A DNA stretch of 64,000 bases from Clostridiales bacterium UBA1390 (GTDB taxonomy: Bacteria; Bacillota; Clostridia; Lachnospirales; Bianqueaceae), in the NCBI GenBank assembly GCA_002305315.1, contig DBQQ01000004.1, positions 1 through 64,000 of the forward strand. Reading direction: 5' to 3'. The notes below the pieces were generated by a model. That model had not been told where the DNA came from, did not search any database, and saw nothing but the letters and a program-made list of their open reading frames with translations. Made by a program: the position numbers and the translations under genes. Positions 32,611-39,787 of this stretch are shown here, in pieces (positions within the stretch are counted from its first letter, which is position 1; the number at the start of each line of letters is the position of its first letter).

Positions 32611-32677
32611 TATATTCCCCAAAAAGGTGGTATAATAGTCAACATCAGTAGACAGTATATTACCCAAAAGGGATATG
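32611..32677. promoter_or_regulatory. candidate operator pair for XRE repressor
   Basis: Two near-identical sites, TATATTCCCCAAAAAGG (from 32611) and TATATTACCCAAAAGGG (from 32656), begin 45 bases apart in the divergent region. Each is a partial dyad (CCC-AAAA-GGG with flanking ATAT). TATAAT near 32631 lies within the first site, as expected for a repressible -10 box. Confidence 0.6.
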
Positions 32678-32734
32678 CGCTGCTTTATATATGGGACACA
32701 ACGCGGGCATACTTATGTGTGAGGGGGTTAAACA

Positions 32735-32989
32735 ATGGAGGAGCAAAAAACTTTTTTTGAACGGCTGGCAGAGGAACGTCACACCACCGTTGAGGCTATT
32801 CGGGCGCAGATCACGGCCCGTATTAAAGCGGGGCTTCATGACTCCGATCCGGTGCGCCGAGCACAATGGGAGAAAATACCCTGCGCCGGGGAAATCCCCA
32901 CACCGGAGGAATGGCTGCGTTATGCTGTGAAACGGCTGCAAGAGGACGGAGCCGAGGATTTGCTCAAACGATACTTGATTGACGAATGA
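32735..32989 (+). CDS. small protein, resembles Spo0A C-terminal-like phage regulators
   Basis: An 84-residue helical protein with start M-E-E-Q-K-T-F-F-E-R-L-A-E-E-R and a middle V-E-A-I-R-A-Q-I-T-A-R-I, then I-P-C-A-G-E-I-P-T-P-E-E-W-L-R-Y. Small proteins with this layout in Clostridia are sometimes labelled Spo0A C-terminal-like; I hold that label at low confidence. A GAGGGGG site lies about 7 bases upstream. It is divergent from the XRE repressor and shares its operator region, so it is a probable early regulatory gene. Confidence 0.6.
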   Translation: MEEQKTFFERLAEERHTTVEAIRAQITARIKAGLHDSDPVRRAQWEKIPCAGEIPTPEEWLRYAVKRLQEDGAEDLLKRYLIDE

Positions 32990-33229
32990 TGCCCCCTATA
33001 CAAAACAACAAAATGGTGTTAATATATATGAAAAGGGTGCCGAGTACCTATACAATTTATCGCAGAAAAAATACCGATGCAAGTACCGCCGGATTTCAGC
33101 GAAAAATGCCGCCGGGTGCAAACACTATATATTGCGCTTATATCCCTTTGAAATGGATTTTTCGTACTAAATGTTGTTGCTTTAGACAGTCTGAATGACA
33201 GGACATTAACTATCTTATTTTCTCGGATA
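32990..33229. other. gene-poor segment, possible right prophage boundary
   Basis: No convincing coding frame is visible. Base composition drops from GC-rich phage to AT-rich flank here. No tRNA or obvious core duplication can be identified, and the left boundary is outside the window, so the attachment core cannot be read. Confidence 0.35.
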
Positions 33230-33739
33230 TTACCAGCTTTTCCGAATATATACATTATTCTCTTTTAGGATTTTTCGAACTGAGTCGACATTAATCCCGA
33301 CAGCTTTGGCTATATCGTCAGGTTTGTAGTATTCTGAATACATTTGTATGACTAATTCTACGACGCCCTTGCGTTCCATGAGCTGATTAGTAACTTTAAT
33401 TCCCTGCTTTTTGAGGTTATCGCTTATGGTGCGGCGATGGCAGCCATATTCTTTGGCTAATTCATATGTCGAGATACCAGAACTATATTTTACGACTATT
33501 TCGCTAATTTCTTTGTTCGACAAATGTTTTTGTTGCTGTTTTATCTCAGTTTTGATATTATAAACGTTATCAGAATACTCTGATATAGAGCTACTCGTAA
33601 CAGGGGTTATTGGAGTAAATTTGACTTTGTCGAGGATTATATCGTAATTCTTCGAGTTAATTTCCGATAGTCCCATTACGCAAGGAACCGCCTGGATAGA
33701 CGGTTCCTTTGTTTTATGGCTTATATATGCGGTTTTCAA
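33230..33739 (-). CDS. recombinase-type HTH protein, possibly truncated
   Basis: About 150-169 residues. Two HTH units are visible: I-V-V-K-Y-S-S-G-I-S-T-Y-E-L-A-K-E-Y-G followed by R-R-T-I-S-D-N-L, and K-P-D-D-I-A-K-A-V-G-I-N-V-D-S-V-R-K-I. The first is the C-terminal HTH usually attached to serine recombinases. No resolvase domain is present, so the gene may be a remnant. The longest frame begins at TTG 33739, an ATG at 33676 is more probable, and neither has a good ribosome site. It overlaps the 5' end of the sortase remnant on the other strand. Confidence 0.55.
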   Translation of the reverse strand: MKTAYISHKTKEPSIQAVPCVMGLSEINSKNYDIILDKVKFTPITPVTSSSISEYSDNVYNIKTEIKQQQKHLSNKEISEIVVKYSSGISTYELAKEYGCHRRTISDNLKKQGIKVTNQLMERKGVVELVIQMYSEYYKPDDIAKAVGINVDSVRKILKENNVYIRKSW

Positions 33740-34143
33740 TCCATTAACTATCGTTATACAGAAATCTCTAATAATCTACTAATTTATGGGCACAGCATGA
33801 CCGATGGATCCATGATGGGACATATTCGTACTTACTTAGACCCAGATATATGTGCAGCGTATCCCTACTTTTATAATTTCACACCTAATCTACTGCCACA
33901 CATCGCTGTGAAATTATATCTACATATCTTACAACTACGGATAACCCATATTGGCAAACGGACTTCCCCACTGATCAGGACTTTATGACTTATGTAAACA
34001 CCGCTGTAGAAAGTTCCGTTTACAACTTTTCTGTCGATATATCCCCAGAAGATAAAATTATGACTCTTTCCACCTGTAATTATACGGAAATCTGGGAAGA
34101 AGGACGGCGAGTGTTGCATGCTAAAATGATACGTATAAAATAA
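33716..34143 (+). pseudogene. class B sortase remnant (5' truncated, frameshifted)
   Basis: Two consecutive frames together encode the C-terminal two thirds of a sortase. Frame 1 (from 33716) has L-L-I-Y-G-H-S-M-T-D-G-S-M-M-G with the catalytic His. After a shift near 33885-33890, frame 2 continues C-E-I-I-S-T-Y-L-T-T-T-D-N-P-Y-W, then M-T-L-S-T-C-N-Y with the catalytic Cys and G-R-R-V-L-H-A-K with the Arg. The N-terminal signal anchor and first strands are missing, replaced by unrelated DNA. Sortase B enzymes attach proteins to peptidoglycan; this copy is dead. It may mark the point where an element inserted. Confidence 0.82.
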
Positions 34144-34178
34144 CACTCCGCAAGACAATGCGAAGTGTTATTTTATAC
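34141..34178. terminator. bidirectional terminator
   Basis: AACACTCCGCA pairs with TGCGAAGTGTT (one mismatch) around a 7-base loop, with AT-rich tails on both sides. It serves the ancestral sortase gene on + and the lipoprotein-like gene on minus. Confidence 0.7.
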
Positions 34179-34183
34179 GTTAT

Positions 34184-35362
34184 TTATATCATAGAGACTG
34201 AGTATCGAATAAGAATTTCTTCCTCTTCTTCCGGATCAAATGGAATTCGTATTACCTTATAACTCCATATCGGATAATTTGAATCATCCTGTTTAAACAA
34301 CCAGCCTGTATCATCACATCCGATACAGTACAAGAAATTGCCAGAAACTTTTCCCTCACGAAGCAAATTCCCGTCCCAATCGTATATTCGATACGGAGAT
34401 CCCCTTAACACGCCAGGAAGAAACATGAAATACCCGTTTTCGAAACCGGTTCCAAGGAACCCCTCTTCTTGCGGAATGTCTACAACTTCTGAGATTTGCA
34501 TATTTTGCTCTTCAACCCCATAGGTATAAACTCTTGAACTGGTTCGCCTGGTTTCTCCCTCATAAATTCCCTTGTTTGCTAAAACATGCACTCCCTCTTC
34601 ATTCACAACCACATTAAAGACATGTCCATGTAGACCGCCGGCCCAGAGCTGCTCTAAAGATTCTTTCTTCAAATCATATTGATACAGTTCTCCTTCAAAT
34701 TGGCCATCATTTCCTACACCGCCATAATCGACCATGATATAAATCATATCCTGATAAAATCTACAATGATAATTGCATTCCTGACCTCCCAGATAGTTTT
34801 TTCGAAATACTTCATGAGCCTCGGCATCCAAATCCGCCATATTATACCGATATACCGACACCTCATTCTCGGCTTTTCCTGCGGTGACCTTCTCCTTTAC
34901 CACACTAACATATAGATGATCTCCATAAATACTAAAGCGTGGATTCAGGCCCACCATCAATGGATGATTATCCGGTCGTGTCAATAACTGTACTTGCTCA
35001 TGATTCCGGCCATCCAGATCCATTCTGCATAAAAAAGAAAGGTTTTCAATCCAATATATCTTTTCCTGATAGATCTGTATGCCCGCTCCGGAAGGATCGA
35101 TATATGCATCACAACTCATATCTTCATGATTGCAGTCTGCTCTTCCACATAATAAACCAGAAGTTTTTGTTGCCTCATCGTAATAAAACAATCTTTTATT
35201 TGCAGTTGCATAATAGACGTTTCCTTCCTTACAAAGACTTCCATTGGATGTTGCGTATTCTGATTGCACATCATCAAATACCACATCTGTTTGGCCCTTT
35301 TGTGCGCACGAACAGCATATCATCATAAAAGACATGAATGTAGCGAATATTTTTTTAAGCAT
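34184..35362 (-). CDS. secreted lipoprotein-like protein, probable beta-propeller
   Basis: The protein has 392 residues. The N-terminus has a Lys pair and a hydrophobic stretch ending in cysteines at 16, 17 and 19, a lipoprotein-like signal without a canonical lipobox. The body contains repeated blades with a Tyr-x-x-D or W-D-x-N-G pattern (L-F-Y-Y-D-E, Y-Q-Y-D-L-K-K-E, Y-D-W-D-G-N-L) typical of DUF5050-like extracellular beta-propellers. Conserved cysteines (C-G-R-A-D-C-N-H, C-D) resemble those in surface proteins of Clostridia. The gene overlaps the preceding small secreted protein by 8 bases; the two form an operon with a promoter at 35894. Function unknown. Confidence 0.65.
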   Translation of the reverse strand: MLKKIFATFMSFMMICCSCAQKGQTDVVFDDVQSEYATSNGSLCKEGNVYYATANKRLFYYDEATKTSGLLCGRADCNHEDMSCDAYIDPSGAGIQIYQEKIYWIENLSFLCRMDLDGRNHEQVQLLTRPDNHPLMVGLNPRFSIYGDHLYVSVVKEKVTAGKAENEVSVYRYNMADLDAEAHEVFRKNYLGGQECNYHCRFYQDMIYIMVDYGGVGNDGQFEGELYQYDLKKESLEQLWAGGLHGHVFNVVVNEEGVHVLANKGIYEGETRRTSSRVYTYGVEEQNMQISEVVDIPQEEGFLGTGFENGYFMFLPGVLRGSPYRIYDWDGNLLREGKVSGNFLYCIGCDDTGWLFKQDDSNYPIWSYKVIRIPFDPEEEEEILIRYSVSMI

Positions 35363-35729
35363 ATAATTCCATATACTCTACTTGAGTAATTCCAATATAG
35401 TAACCACATCGTATGTTTTCGTAATCTCCTAATAGTTGTCTGTAACAACTATTATTTCCATACGCCTGTACAACGTAATCATATCCATCAAAGTTATTCC
35501 TGGCTAATCCATCGACTCTCACAGAATAGACGTCACTCGGACTCTCCGGAGTACAAGATAGAGACGCCGAAACGTGGCTGTACGATACCAATGTCAGTGC
35601 AGCTGAATACGCGTCACCACCATACTCACCATGTTGAATCGATGTTGCGGCATTCACTGTCAACATCGATCCAAAAATCATAACCAACGATAACCCTAAG
35701 GTAAGAGTCCTTTTTGCATTCTTTCTTAT
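35355..35729 (-). CDS. small secreted protein with apparent ATA start
   Basis: The mature region is about 95 residues with three cysteines (S-L-S-C-T, N-N-S-C-Y, I-R-C-G-Y). A perfect signal peptide (R-K-N-A-K-R-T-L-T-L-G-L-S-L-V-M-I-F, cleavage after N-A-A) extends upstream of any normal start codon. AAAGGAG lies 8 bases before ATA at 35729, exactly where ATG is expected. Starts available by the usual rules (TTG and ATG near 35687-35681) would cut off the charged n-region and have no ribosome site. Either ATA is used at low rate or the start has mutated. Unknown family. Confidence 0.55.
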   Translation of the reverse strand: MRKNAKRTLTLGLSLVMIFGSMLTVNAATSIQHGEYGGDAYSAALTLVSYSHVSASLSCTPESPSDVYSVRVDGLARNNFDGYDYVVQAYGNNSCYRQLLGDYENIRCGYYIGITQVEYMELYA

Positions 35730-35893
35730 AGCATGATCTCCTTTGTTTTTTAGTTTTCAATCTGCATTTCCTGAATGATTTTACGCCAAACGCTTTAAAA
35801 TCATTTTCTCAATTCCGTACACCTTTCAACTCTGTCCATGGGTCTATACCTCGCTTTCATAGATTAGATCCTATAGGATGAACTTCTGATTTA

Positions 35894-35922
35894 AATATAC
35901 ACCCCCGCTATGGTTTTGTCAA
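35894..35922 (-). promoter_or_regulatory. sigma-A type promoter for 35729/35362 operon
   Basis: On the minus strand, TTGACA (35917-35922), a 17-base spacer and TATATT (35894-35899) form a near-consensus promoter. It leaves a leader of about 155 bases before the small secreted protein. The rest of 35730-36126 is AT-rich and holds nothing else I can support. Confidence 0.72.
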
Positions 35923-36126
35923 TAGTTTATTTAAAAAAAATTCAAAAATAGTATGCATTTTCTAATTTTGATTTTCCCAAAAACCATAGTAAACGGTACA
36001 TCTAAAACTTTAAAAATTGTGCATCCTAAAAGCCGCAAAAAACATTTTTAAGATATTCCGAAAGTATATATTAACTTCCAGGAATGAACCTACTATGATT
36101 CTGACGGAAAGGAGGTTCAAACACCC

Positions 36127-36378
36127 ATGAATCCCGCCGGGAAAATTTGTGGGTATCACAGGTTGTCTACAAAAAAGCAGCATTTGGACCGTGGAATCCA
36201 GAAAGTCAAGACTTTTTGCCTCGGACACCAATATCCTTTAGAACCGATTTATGTGGATAAAATGTCCAGGAAGACATTTGATCGCCAACTGGACAGTTCT
36301 ACCGAAGATGTACTGCAGGCATGTAATACACTGATCTTTTCCGAGATAGATCGTATCGGCCGTAATAAGGAAATATAA
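36127..36378 (+). pseudogene. truncated serine resolvase/invertase
   Basis: The 83-residue fragment matches the N-terminus of small resolvases: G-Y-H-R-L-S-T-K-K-Q with the catalytic Ser, V-D-K-M-S-R-K-T-F-D-R, and I-F-S-E-I-D-R-I-G-R-N. It stops right after that motif, losing the rest of the catalytic and DNA-binding domains; short stretches of related coding sense are visible in other frames for ~90 bases more. GGAAAGGAGG precedes the ATG. A decayed transposon resolvase is likely. Confidence 0.75.
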
Positions 36379-36622
36379 TATCGTCCTACAGGAACATGCT
36401 TGGTTATAAAAAAGCTCGAAAGGACTTAGAAGAATCTAGCGTAAATATGAGAAAAATCGAAGATTCAATACAGCAATGAAAAGAAGGAAAATGAAACCGT
36501 CGGAACTTTCCTAGTACTACGACGGAAGACAGGAATTTAAAATTACAATTTTCCAATCCAATCCTCAAAAGCCCTTGATTTTTCAAGGCTTCACGCCTGT
36601 TTTTCATTCAAACCCTATCTGC

Positions 36623-36667
36623 TTTCCCTTGTTTTGCCCTTACGAGCCGAAACAAGGGAAAGTTTTT
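36623..36667. terminator. hairpin with T run
   Basis: TTTCCCTTGTTT (36623-36634) pairs perfectly with AAACAAGGGAAA (36650-36661), followed by GTTTTT. A 12-base-pair terminator, probably left from a mobile element. The stretch 36379-36622 has no gene I can support beyond resolvase debris. Confidence 0.65.
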
Positions 36668-36840
36668 ATGCCCCACCGACTACCTTGTCCAGCAGCCTTA
36701 CGGAAGTACGCTTCGCTTCCCTTGTAGCGTAAGCGTAAATGGACATCGTGGTATTGACATCGGAGTGCCCTAACAGCTCCTGCATATCAGTGGGCTTTGC
36801 CCCACCCGAAAAGAAAAGCGTCCGTGACCAGCTCAGGCGG
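36666..36840 (-). pseudogene. tyrosine integrase C-terminal remnant
   Basis: The last ~42 codons (L-L-G-H-S-D-V-N-T-T-M-S-I-Y-A-Y-A-T, then K-R-T-S-V-R-L-L-D-K-V-V) are the end of a Tn916/CTn-type tyrosine integrase with the H-x-x-x-T and Tyr of the active site. The preceding residues of the open frame are not integrase-like. The rest of the gene is absent. Confidence 0.75.
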
Positions 36841-37000
36841 TTACAGGCAGAAGGCAAAAACCACGACAGGGAACGATAGCTTAACATCGAAAACAACACC
36901 GCAAGACACCCTGTCTTGCGGGATTACATACATTTTGAAATAAAAACATCCTGCAAGACTTCCACAGCCTTTCAGAGTGTTTCTCTGTCTCTTTATGCCT

Positions 37001-37504
37001 TTACAGCCGCAAACGCATAATATCACAGTTTACTTCTTCTCCGTTAATTTTCATAAAACCGGGAAATGTACCGACTGTTTCGAATCCAAATTTTTCATAA
37101 AGTGCAATCGCTCTCCTGTTATCGCTTCTAACTTCCAGAGAAATGATTTCCGTTTTAGCAGTATTCTTAGCGAAATCAATGATTTTTTCCATAAAGCGTG
37201 TTCCGATGTGATTCCCCCACATTGCTTTTTTTACAGACAGACTAATTTCTGCTCTATGAGCAAGACGTGGTTTTGCAAAACTTGTGAATACAGCAGTACC
37301 GACTATCTCGCCATCACTCACCGCTACAAGATAAAGCTGTCTATCAGAGTGCAGTATACTTTCCAGATATTCTCTTTCTCTGTCAACGGTTATATCAACT
37401 CCTTCTGCCCCAAAAGTCAGATTGTCGGATTCGCCACCAATAACTTTACAATATTCCAATATATTTTTCGCATCGGATGCAGTTACTTTTCTTATTTCTA
37501 ACAT
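37001..37504 (-). CDS. GNAT-family N-acetyltransferase
   Basis: The intact 167-residue acetyl-CoA-dependent transferase starts M-L-E-I-R-K-V-T. It has a typical acceptor region, the V-K-K-A-M-W-G-N-H-I-G acetyl-CoA loop (in the place of Q/R-x-x-G-x-G/A), and E-V-R-S-D-N-R-R-A-I-A-L-Y-E-K-F-G-F. The closest style is the RimI/ribosomal-protein or small-molecule GNAT group; substrate unknown. It stands alone among decayed elements, suggesting cargo of a former mobile element. No clear ribosome site precedes the ATG. Confidence 0.85.
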   Translation of the reverse strand: MLEIRKVTASDAKNILEYCKVIGGESDNLTFGAEGVDITVDREREYLESILHSDRQLYLVAVSDGEIVGTAVFTSFAKPRLAHRAEISLSVKKAMWGNHIGTRFMEKIIDFAKNTAKTEIISLEVRSDNRRAIALYEKFGFETVGTFPGFMKINGEEVNCDIMRLRL

Positions 37505-37599
37505 AAATATTCCCTCACAGTTTTTATTTCAATATAATACAAAAAAAATCAATTATCTGTACAAGAATGTCTAAATAAAAATATTGGGTGTTTTTGGTA

Positions 37600-37994
37600 T
37601 CAATTAAAAATCAATTCATGCTCCACCATTTTTTCTGCCTGCATTTTACAAATATTCTTCTGCCGTACCCATTGAATTTGATTATCGGCTTTCAGTTTTT
37701 CGGTAATGCCATCACGCTCTGTACGTTGTTTCGTAAGCCGGTCAAATAAATCCTGTGCCTGTTCTTCAACATCAGCAAGATAGGATTGCAACTTGCCGCT
37801 TGTCAAAAGACTGGTGTAAAGAGTCTTTTTATGTTCACGGATATACCACAAATGCCGCTGTCCCTATATGCCGATAGACCGTTCTTCTTTTTCGCACGGT
37901 AATTCCAAGCAAGGAATGTAAAATTACCCCTTAGCTCGTACCATAGACCGTTTTGCTCGTTATAAATGTACCGTTCAATCATATATTCGTACAT
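37600..37994 (-). pseudogene. tnpV remnant
   Basis: Pieces in two frames match the transposon-encoded TnpV protein. The first part reads Y-N-E-Q-N-G-L-W-Y-E-L-R-G-N-F. After a shift, the alternate frame reads L-E-L-P-C-E-K-E-E-R-S-I-G-I, then a stop where Tyr is usual, then G-Q-R-H-L-W-Y-I-R-E-H-K-K-T. The last 80 codons (L-L-T-S-G-K-L-Q-S-Y-L-A-D-V) remain open. So one frameshift and one nonsense change inactivate it. Confidence 0.75.
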
Positions 37995-38253
37995 ACATCA
38001 CAGTTTCCCGATTGCCCCGCCTTGTTATATCGTGTTCTCAGTTTTCCTGCCCTTGCTTTTACCCTTATAACTTCTCAGAGCAAGGGTAAAACGATGTGAA
38101 ATCGCATAAAGGGATAAGACGAGCAGAACGCGAAACATCCTTTATTTTCAACGGCTTCGGAGGTCTTTATTAAATCCCTATGAGGCGGTACAACCGCTTA
38201 CATAATTTGGGGTTTCATTTTTTTTAGATTTTCAACTCAGGAATGTTTATATA
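37995..38253. other. non-coding, mobile-element debris
   Basis: No gene can be supported. There are small dyads, CCCTTGCT/AGCAAGGG near 38051-38090 and GCGGT-ACA-ACCGC near 38183, of the kind found in conjugative element termini. Confidence 0.35.
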
Positions 38254-38282
38254 TTGCTTTTCTTCCACAAATCTATTATAAT
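38254..38282 (+). promoter_or_regulatory. sigma-A type promoter
   Basis: TTGCTT (38254-38259), 17 bases, TATAAT (38277-38282). It lies 50 bases ahead of the ATG at 38333. Confidence 0.72.
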
Positions 38283-38332
38283 CAATGTAGAATATGAATC
38301 ATCCGGCCAACCCTTTGAAAGGAGGTACCCCA

Positions 38333-39778
38333 ATGAAACAACACCGCATTTTTACATGGGCATCCGCTATCTGCGCTATTCTTCTTTTCTGTTCCCATTC
38401 TCTCCCTGTCCAGGCCAATTCTGCGGCCGTGTATTGGCAGGGCGCCTCTTCTATCGGTGTCATCACCTCAGATGACGATTGCCCGATTGAAGTAAAGTCA
38501 GAGACTTTGACTCTGCAAATCCCAGAGTTTCCCCAAACGCACTATGACACTCTCGAGGAGTTTCTTGCATATTCCGGCCAGGTCTCCGCAGAATACATGT
38601 TCTATAACCCTACAGACTCTACGGTGACGGTTCGTCTTCTTTTTCCCTTCGGCGCCACGCCAGATTATGGCGTCCTCTATGACAGCACCCATGGCGAATC
38701 CCTGTATAACAGTGATACCGATAAATTCACTATCACTGTCGATGGCAAGGAAGTGGAAAAAAGCATCCGATATTCATTGACCGACTACAACGATCCATTT
38801 GATCTTTCCACAGATCTCCCCCGCCTGCACGACGGCTTTGTGCAGGACGACTTTTATGCTCCCGACCTTCCTGTGACCCGGTATACCTTTTCGATCCGCG
38901 ATGTGGACACAGACACATACAGCGCCGCTACCATTGCCTGGGATATGAATTCCTATGATGGCGCTACGAAAATATACTGGCCTGATCTCAGTGGTCTTCA
39001 TACCCAGGAAGATGGATCCCTTCGGATCACCGGCTGGGCCGATACCGCAAACTCCCTCACCCAATATGCCATCGGCGCTCCACTGGAAACCCTTCCAGAG
39101 TGGAAGTTCTATCAAAATGGCGGCGTCATGGATCAGGAAGAGATTCCCGGTACAGCCGTCCTGCTGACAACAGAGACCATGACCTTCCAGGATTTCGCTC
39201 TCTCCGGCTGGTCCGAATCCTCCGGCGTCTCCGATACAGACTGGTATAATGCTGTTGTGGAAGAACTGCGCAGCGATGACTTCGAGGCTTCCCATGACCT
39301 CGTCTTCTTATCCCGGTATGCGCAGAATTTCTCCGGCTGCCTTATGCGCTGGTATGACTACACGATGACTCTGGCTCCCGGGGAAACGCTTACCAACCTG
39401 GTCACCGCGCCCTTATACCCTTCCATTCAATCCGATTATGAACCACCAATCTACGAATACACATACCTGCTTTCTCCCGCACAGACCTGGTCTCGCTTTG
39501 GCGATTTACAGATTCATCTGCAAACACCCTATGCTCTGATCGAAAGCAGTCTGGAAGGATTCCAGAAAGATACCGAAGGCTATTATCTCTCTTTAGAAGG
39601 CCTGCCGGAGCGTGAACTTGTCGTGACGCTGTCCGCTTCCGATCAGCCTACCCGTCCCCTTATCCAGGGATACGGCATATATCTTTTATCAGGCATTATA
39701 GCCGCCATCGTTCTGTTTTCTCTGTGTCTCTTCCTTTTTATGCGGATCTGCAAGCATAGGGGTTCTTCCAGAAAATAG
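38333..39778 (+). CDS. secreted membrane-anchored protein, unknown function
   Basis: The protein has 481 residues. A signal peptide covers ~1-27 (basic K-Q-H-R, hydrophobic core, cleavage near V-Q-A-N-S). The large extracellular part is beta-rich and acidic; Y-M-F-Y-N-P-T-D-S-T-V-T-V-R-L-L-F-P-F is a recognisable core strand pair, similar to proteins that open with an immunoglobulin-like 'YxFxNPT' segment. A single C-terminal membrane helix (I-I-A-A-I-V-L-F-S-L-C-L-F-L-F) is followed by a basic tail. AAAGGAGG precedes the ATG by 7 bases; an upstream ATG at 38294 lacks a site. It has its own promoter at 38254. Family unknown. Confidence 0.72.
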   Translation: MKQHRIFTWASAICAILLFCSHSLPVQANSAAVYWQGASSIGVITSDDDCPIEVKSETLTLQIPEFPQTHYDTLEEFLAYSGQVSAEYMFYNPTDSTVTVRLLFPFGATPDYGVLYDSTHGESLYNSDTDKFTITVDGKEVEKSIRYSLTDYNDPFDLSTDLPRLHDGFVQDDFYAPDLPVTRYTFSIRDVDTDTYSAATIAWDMNSYDGATKIYWPDLSGLHTQEDGSLRITGWADTANSLTQYAIGAPLETLPEWKFYQNGGVMDQEEIPGTAVLLTTETMTFQDFALSGWSESSGVSDTDWYNAVVEELRSDDFEASHDLVFLSRYAQNFSGCLMRWYDYTMTLAPGETLTNLVTAPLYPSIQSDYEPPIYEYTYLLSPAQTWSRFGDLQIHLQTPYALIESSLEGFQKDTEGYYLSLEGLPERELVVTLSASDQPTRPLIQGYGIYLLSGIIAAIVLFSLCLFLFMRICKHRGSSRK

Positions 39779-39787
39779 TAAAATCTA

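Noticed and set aside
1..33000. Conjugative element instead of prophage
   Set aside because: The recombinase triad and HTH-zinc gene also occur in conjugative elements, but complete head, tail and lysis modules are present and no relaxase, VirB4/TraE or coupling protein is seen.
32979..33198. Two short + strand frames after the Spo0A-like gene
   Set aside because: No ribosome sites, AT-driven composition, unlike any protein I know.
32990..33740. tRNA gene as attachment site
   Set aside because: No cloverleaf or TTCGANNC T-arm could be found in this stretch; serine recombinases also do not usually target tRNA genes.
33871..34158. Minus-strand frame over the sortase remnant
   Set aside because: The + strand shows sortase catalytic motifs in two frames; the minus frame is incidental.
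36010..36231. Minus-strand frame opposite the resolvase remnant
   Set aside because: No recognisable content; overlaps a better supported remnant.
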